NCBI GenBank assembly: GCA_026992215.1
Contig: JALXAI010000266.1
Span: 1-6,114 of the forward strand
Length of the DNA: 6,114 nucleotides
Direction of reading: 5' to 3'
From: Desulfobacterales bacterium
GTDB taxonomy: Bacteria > Desulfobacterota > Syntrophobacteria > B119-G9
In this document: positions 5,203 to 6,114 of the stretch, one piece after another
Layout of the letters: every line of letters begins with the position of its first letter
How positions within the stretch are numbered: the first letter of the stretch is position 1
Translations under genes and position numbers: made by a program
The notes under the pieces: model-generated
Databases searched by the model: none
Seen by the model: only the letters and a program-made list of their open reading frames with translations
Told to the model about the DNA's origin: nothing

Positions 5203-5278
5203 ATGAAAATGATGCATGACGCCGGGGTACAAGCGAGCCGCGGCAAATGATTTCAAGACACGCATACTCCGCTGCTTC

Positions 5279-5306
5279 TTGCGATATTCTCTCACTGTGT
5301 TATAAC
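5279..5306 (+). promoter_or_regulatory. Candidate promoter of the secreted-protein gene
   Basis: TTGCGA (5279-5284), a 16-nt spacer and TATAAC (5301-5306) match the sigma70 boxes at four and five of six positions. The predicted transcript would have a leader of about 140 nt before the ATG at 5452. A weaker closer alternative is TTGAAG (5392 region not required) followed by ATAAAC near the 5400s. No terminator-like or riboswitch-like structure was seen in the leader. Confidence 0.35.
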
Positions 5307-5451
5307 TTCCGGTGTCTGGATCGTAAGCTTTTCCCGGAACGGAATTAAACCGAGGGAGTTTCACCCGGGCATAATGGAAAATTGAAGTACACGAGTTCAC
5401 GGGATAAACTTTTCTTGATTTTCGTGTAACGCCAGGCAAAGGAGAGGCGAA

Positions 5452-6114
5452 ATGATTGTTTCAAAGAAATATCGCGCCATTCCGGGTTTGGCTGTGCTTG
5501 CATTTACGGTCTCTTTTCTCTTTTCGGCACAAAACAGTGCCGGGGACACCATTTCAGTGAAACCAAGCATCCGCGTAATTTCCCCCAATGGTGGAGAATT
5601 CTGGAGGGAAGGAGAAACTCATCAGATCAGGTGGAAGGCTGTCGGGGTCAAAAGAGTCTGCATTAGTGTCGGGATCGGAGGGAAGGATAAGGGATTGATT
5701 GTTGATGACGAATGCAGGATCGATGCGAAACTTGGATCCGTTTCATGGAAAATCCCGAAGGGCTTTGTTACAGGATTCGGTATATCGAGCGCAGACAATG
5801 CCAGGGTATTGATTTTTGATCCGGAAAATCCGGATGTGTCCGATTTCAGCGACGGCTATTTTACCATCGCTTCGGCAAAAAAAGGAGGTCATGGACAGGG
5901 GGAACCCAGGAAACCCTGCCCGATGGACGAATTTGCAGATTGCATACGATCCTATTTTGATAACATCGCAAAAAGGAACTACAAAGATGCATACAACCTG
6001 CTAAGTCCCTGCAAGGCTATCCTTTACAACACGGATGGTTCGGCGATTGCTTTCCAACCCAGGGGCAACTTTGAACCGTGGAAAAAGACGCAGGAAAAAT
6101 CGGGGAGTGCCACC
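5452..6114 (+). CDS. Secreted protein with a Kre9/KNH-like domain, 5' part, runs off the right edge
   Basis: The 221 visible residues begin with a Sec-type signal peptide: basic SKKYR, a hydrophobic core at about 11-25, and likely cleavage around SA-QN or SA-GD (26-32). Residues about 38-135 fit the Kre9/KNH-type beta-sandwich often found in bacterial surface proteins: IRVISPNGGEFWREGETHQI with RW shortly after, a late VSWKIP strand, and the closing FSDGYFTIAS. A charged Gly/Lys linker follows. A second segment (about 152-221) begins CPMDEFADCIRSYFDNIAKRNYKDAYNLLSPC and resembles the first helices of NTF2-like or DUF4878-type domains; that assignment is tentative. Several cysteines (75, 90, 150, 158, 176) could form disulfides after export. 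The ATG at 5452 has GGAGAGG just upstream. A surface or periplasmic binding role is inferred; no enzyme motif is visible. The 3' end is missing. Confidence 0.72.
   Translation, partial: MIVSKKYRAIPGLAVLAFTVSFLFSAQNSAGDTISVKPSIRVISPNGGEFWREGETHQIRWKAVGVKRVCISVGIGGKDKGLIVDDECRIDAKLGSVSWKIPKGFVTGFGISSADNARVLIFDPENPDVSDFSDGYFTIASAKKGGHGQGEPRKPCPMDEFADCIRSYFDNIAKRNYKDAYNLLSPCKAILYNTDGSAIAFQPRGNFEPWKKTQEKSGSAT

Larger units (their letters stand above)
5133..5451. other. Divergent intergenic region between the MEDS gene and the secreted-protein gene
   Basis: This region of about 319 nt carries the two candidate divergent promoters and the dyad at 5189-5203, and otherwise nothing I can name. A minus-strand frame (5439-5173) exists, but it covers the promoter elements of both neighbours and the Shine-Dalgarno of the plus-strand gene. 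It has no recognisable domain, so I do not call it a gene. Confidence 0.5.

Noticed and set aside
5173..5439. Minus-strand 88-codon frame in the divergent region
   Set aside because: It covers candidate promoters and the Shine-Dalgarno of the plus-strand gene, shows no family resemblance, and has no convincing ribosome site.

Overview
The window looks like a bacterial chromosome with moderate GC content. The encoded proteins suggest a Gram-negative lineage with a system II (Ccs/Res) cytochrome c pathway, most likely Desulfobacterota or a related former deltaproteobacterium. This placement is inferred from family resemblance and gene content only. No mobile element, CRISPR array, tRNA or rRNA was seen.

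Layout. Positions 1-5132 are read entirely from the minus strand. In transcription order they hold: a stand-alone MEDS-domain protein (5132-4425); a non-coding gap with several strong dyads (4424-3992) and a good sigma70-type promoter; resB (3991-2651); an unusually long resB-ccsA gap (2650-2313); ccsA/resC (2312-1422); a structured gap (1421-1141); then tatA, tatB and the first 137 codons of tatC, which runs off the left edge. Positions 5133-5451 are a divergent intergenic region. From 5452 to the right edge, on the plus strand, lies the 5' part of a secreted protein with a Kre9/KNH-like beta-sandwich domain and a second, alpha-rich segment.

How the genes work together. ResB and CcsA form the heme-handling and cytochrome c synthetase complex, which attaches heme to apocytochromes on the outer face of the inner membrane. 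TatA, TatB and TatC export folded, often cofactor-loaded redox enzymes. Together they form an envelope respiratory biogenesis cluster. The tat genes are tightly packed (30-nt gap, then an ATGA overlap). The ccs genes are spaced with long gaps that carry hairpins and possible leader control. The MEDS protein and the secreted protein are divergently transcribed and share an upstream region, with no clear functional link to the ccs/tat genes.

The core genes are familiar. I do not see a convincing new system. The least explained parts are the non-coding gaps: mutually exclusive stems in the resB leader, an attenuator-like hairpin with a T-rich run directly before tatA, an identical CCGGGA-N8-TCCCGG hairpin frame in two gaps, and a coding-like but unrecognised stretch between resB and ccsA.
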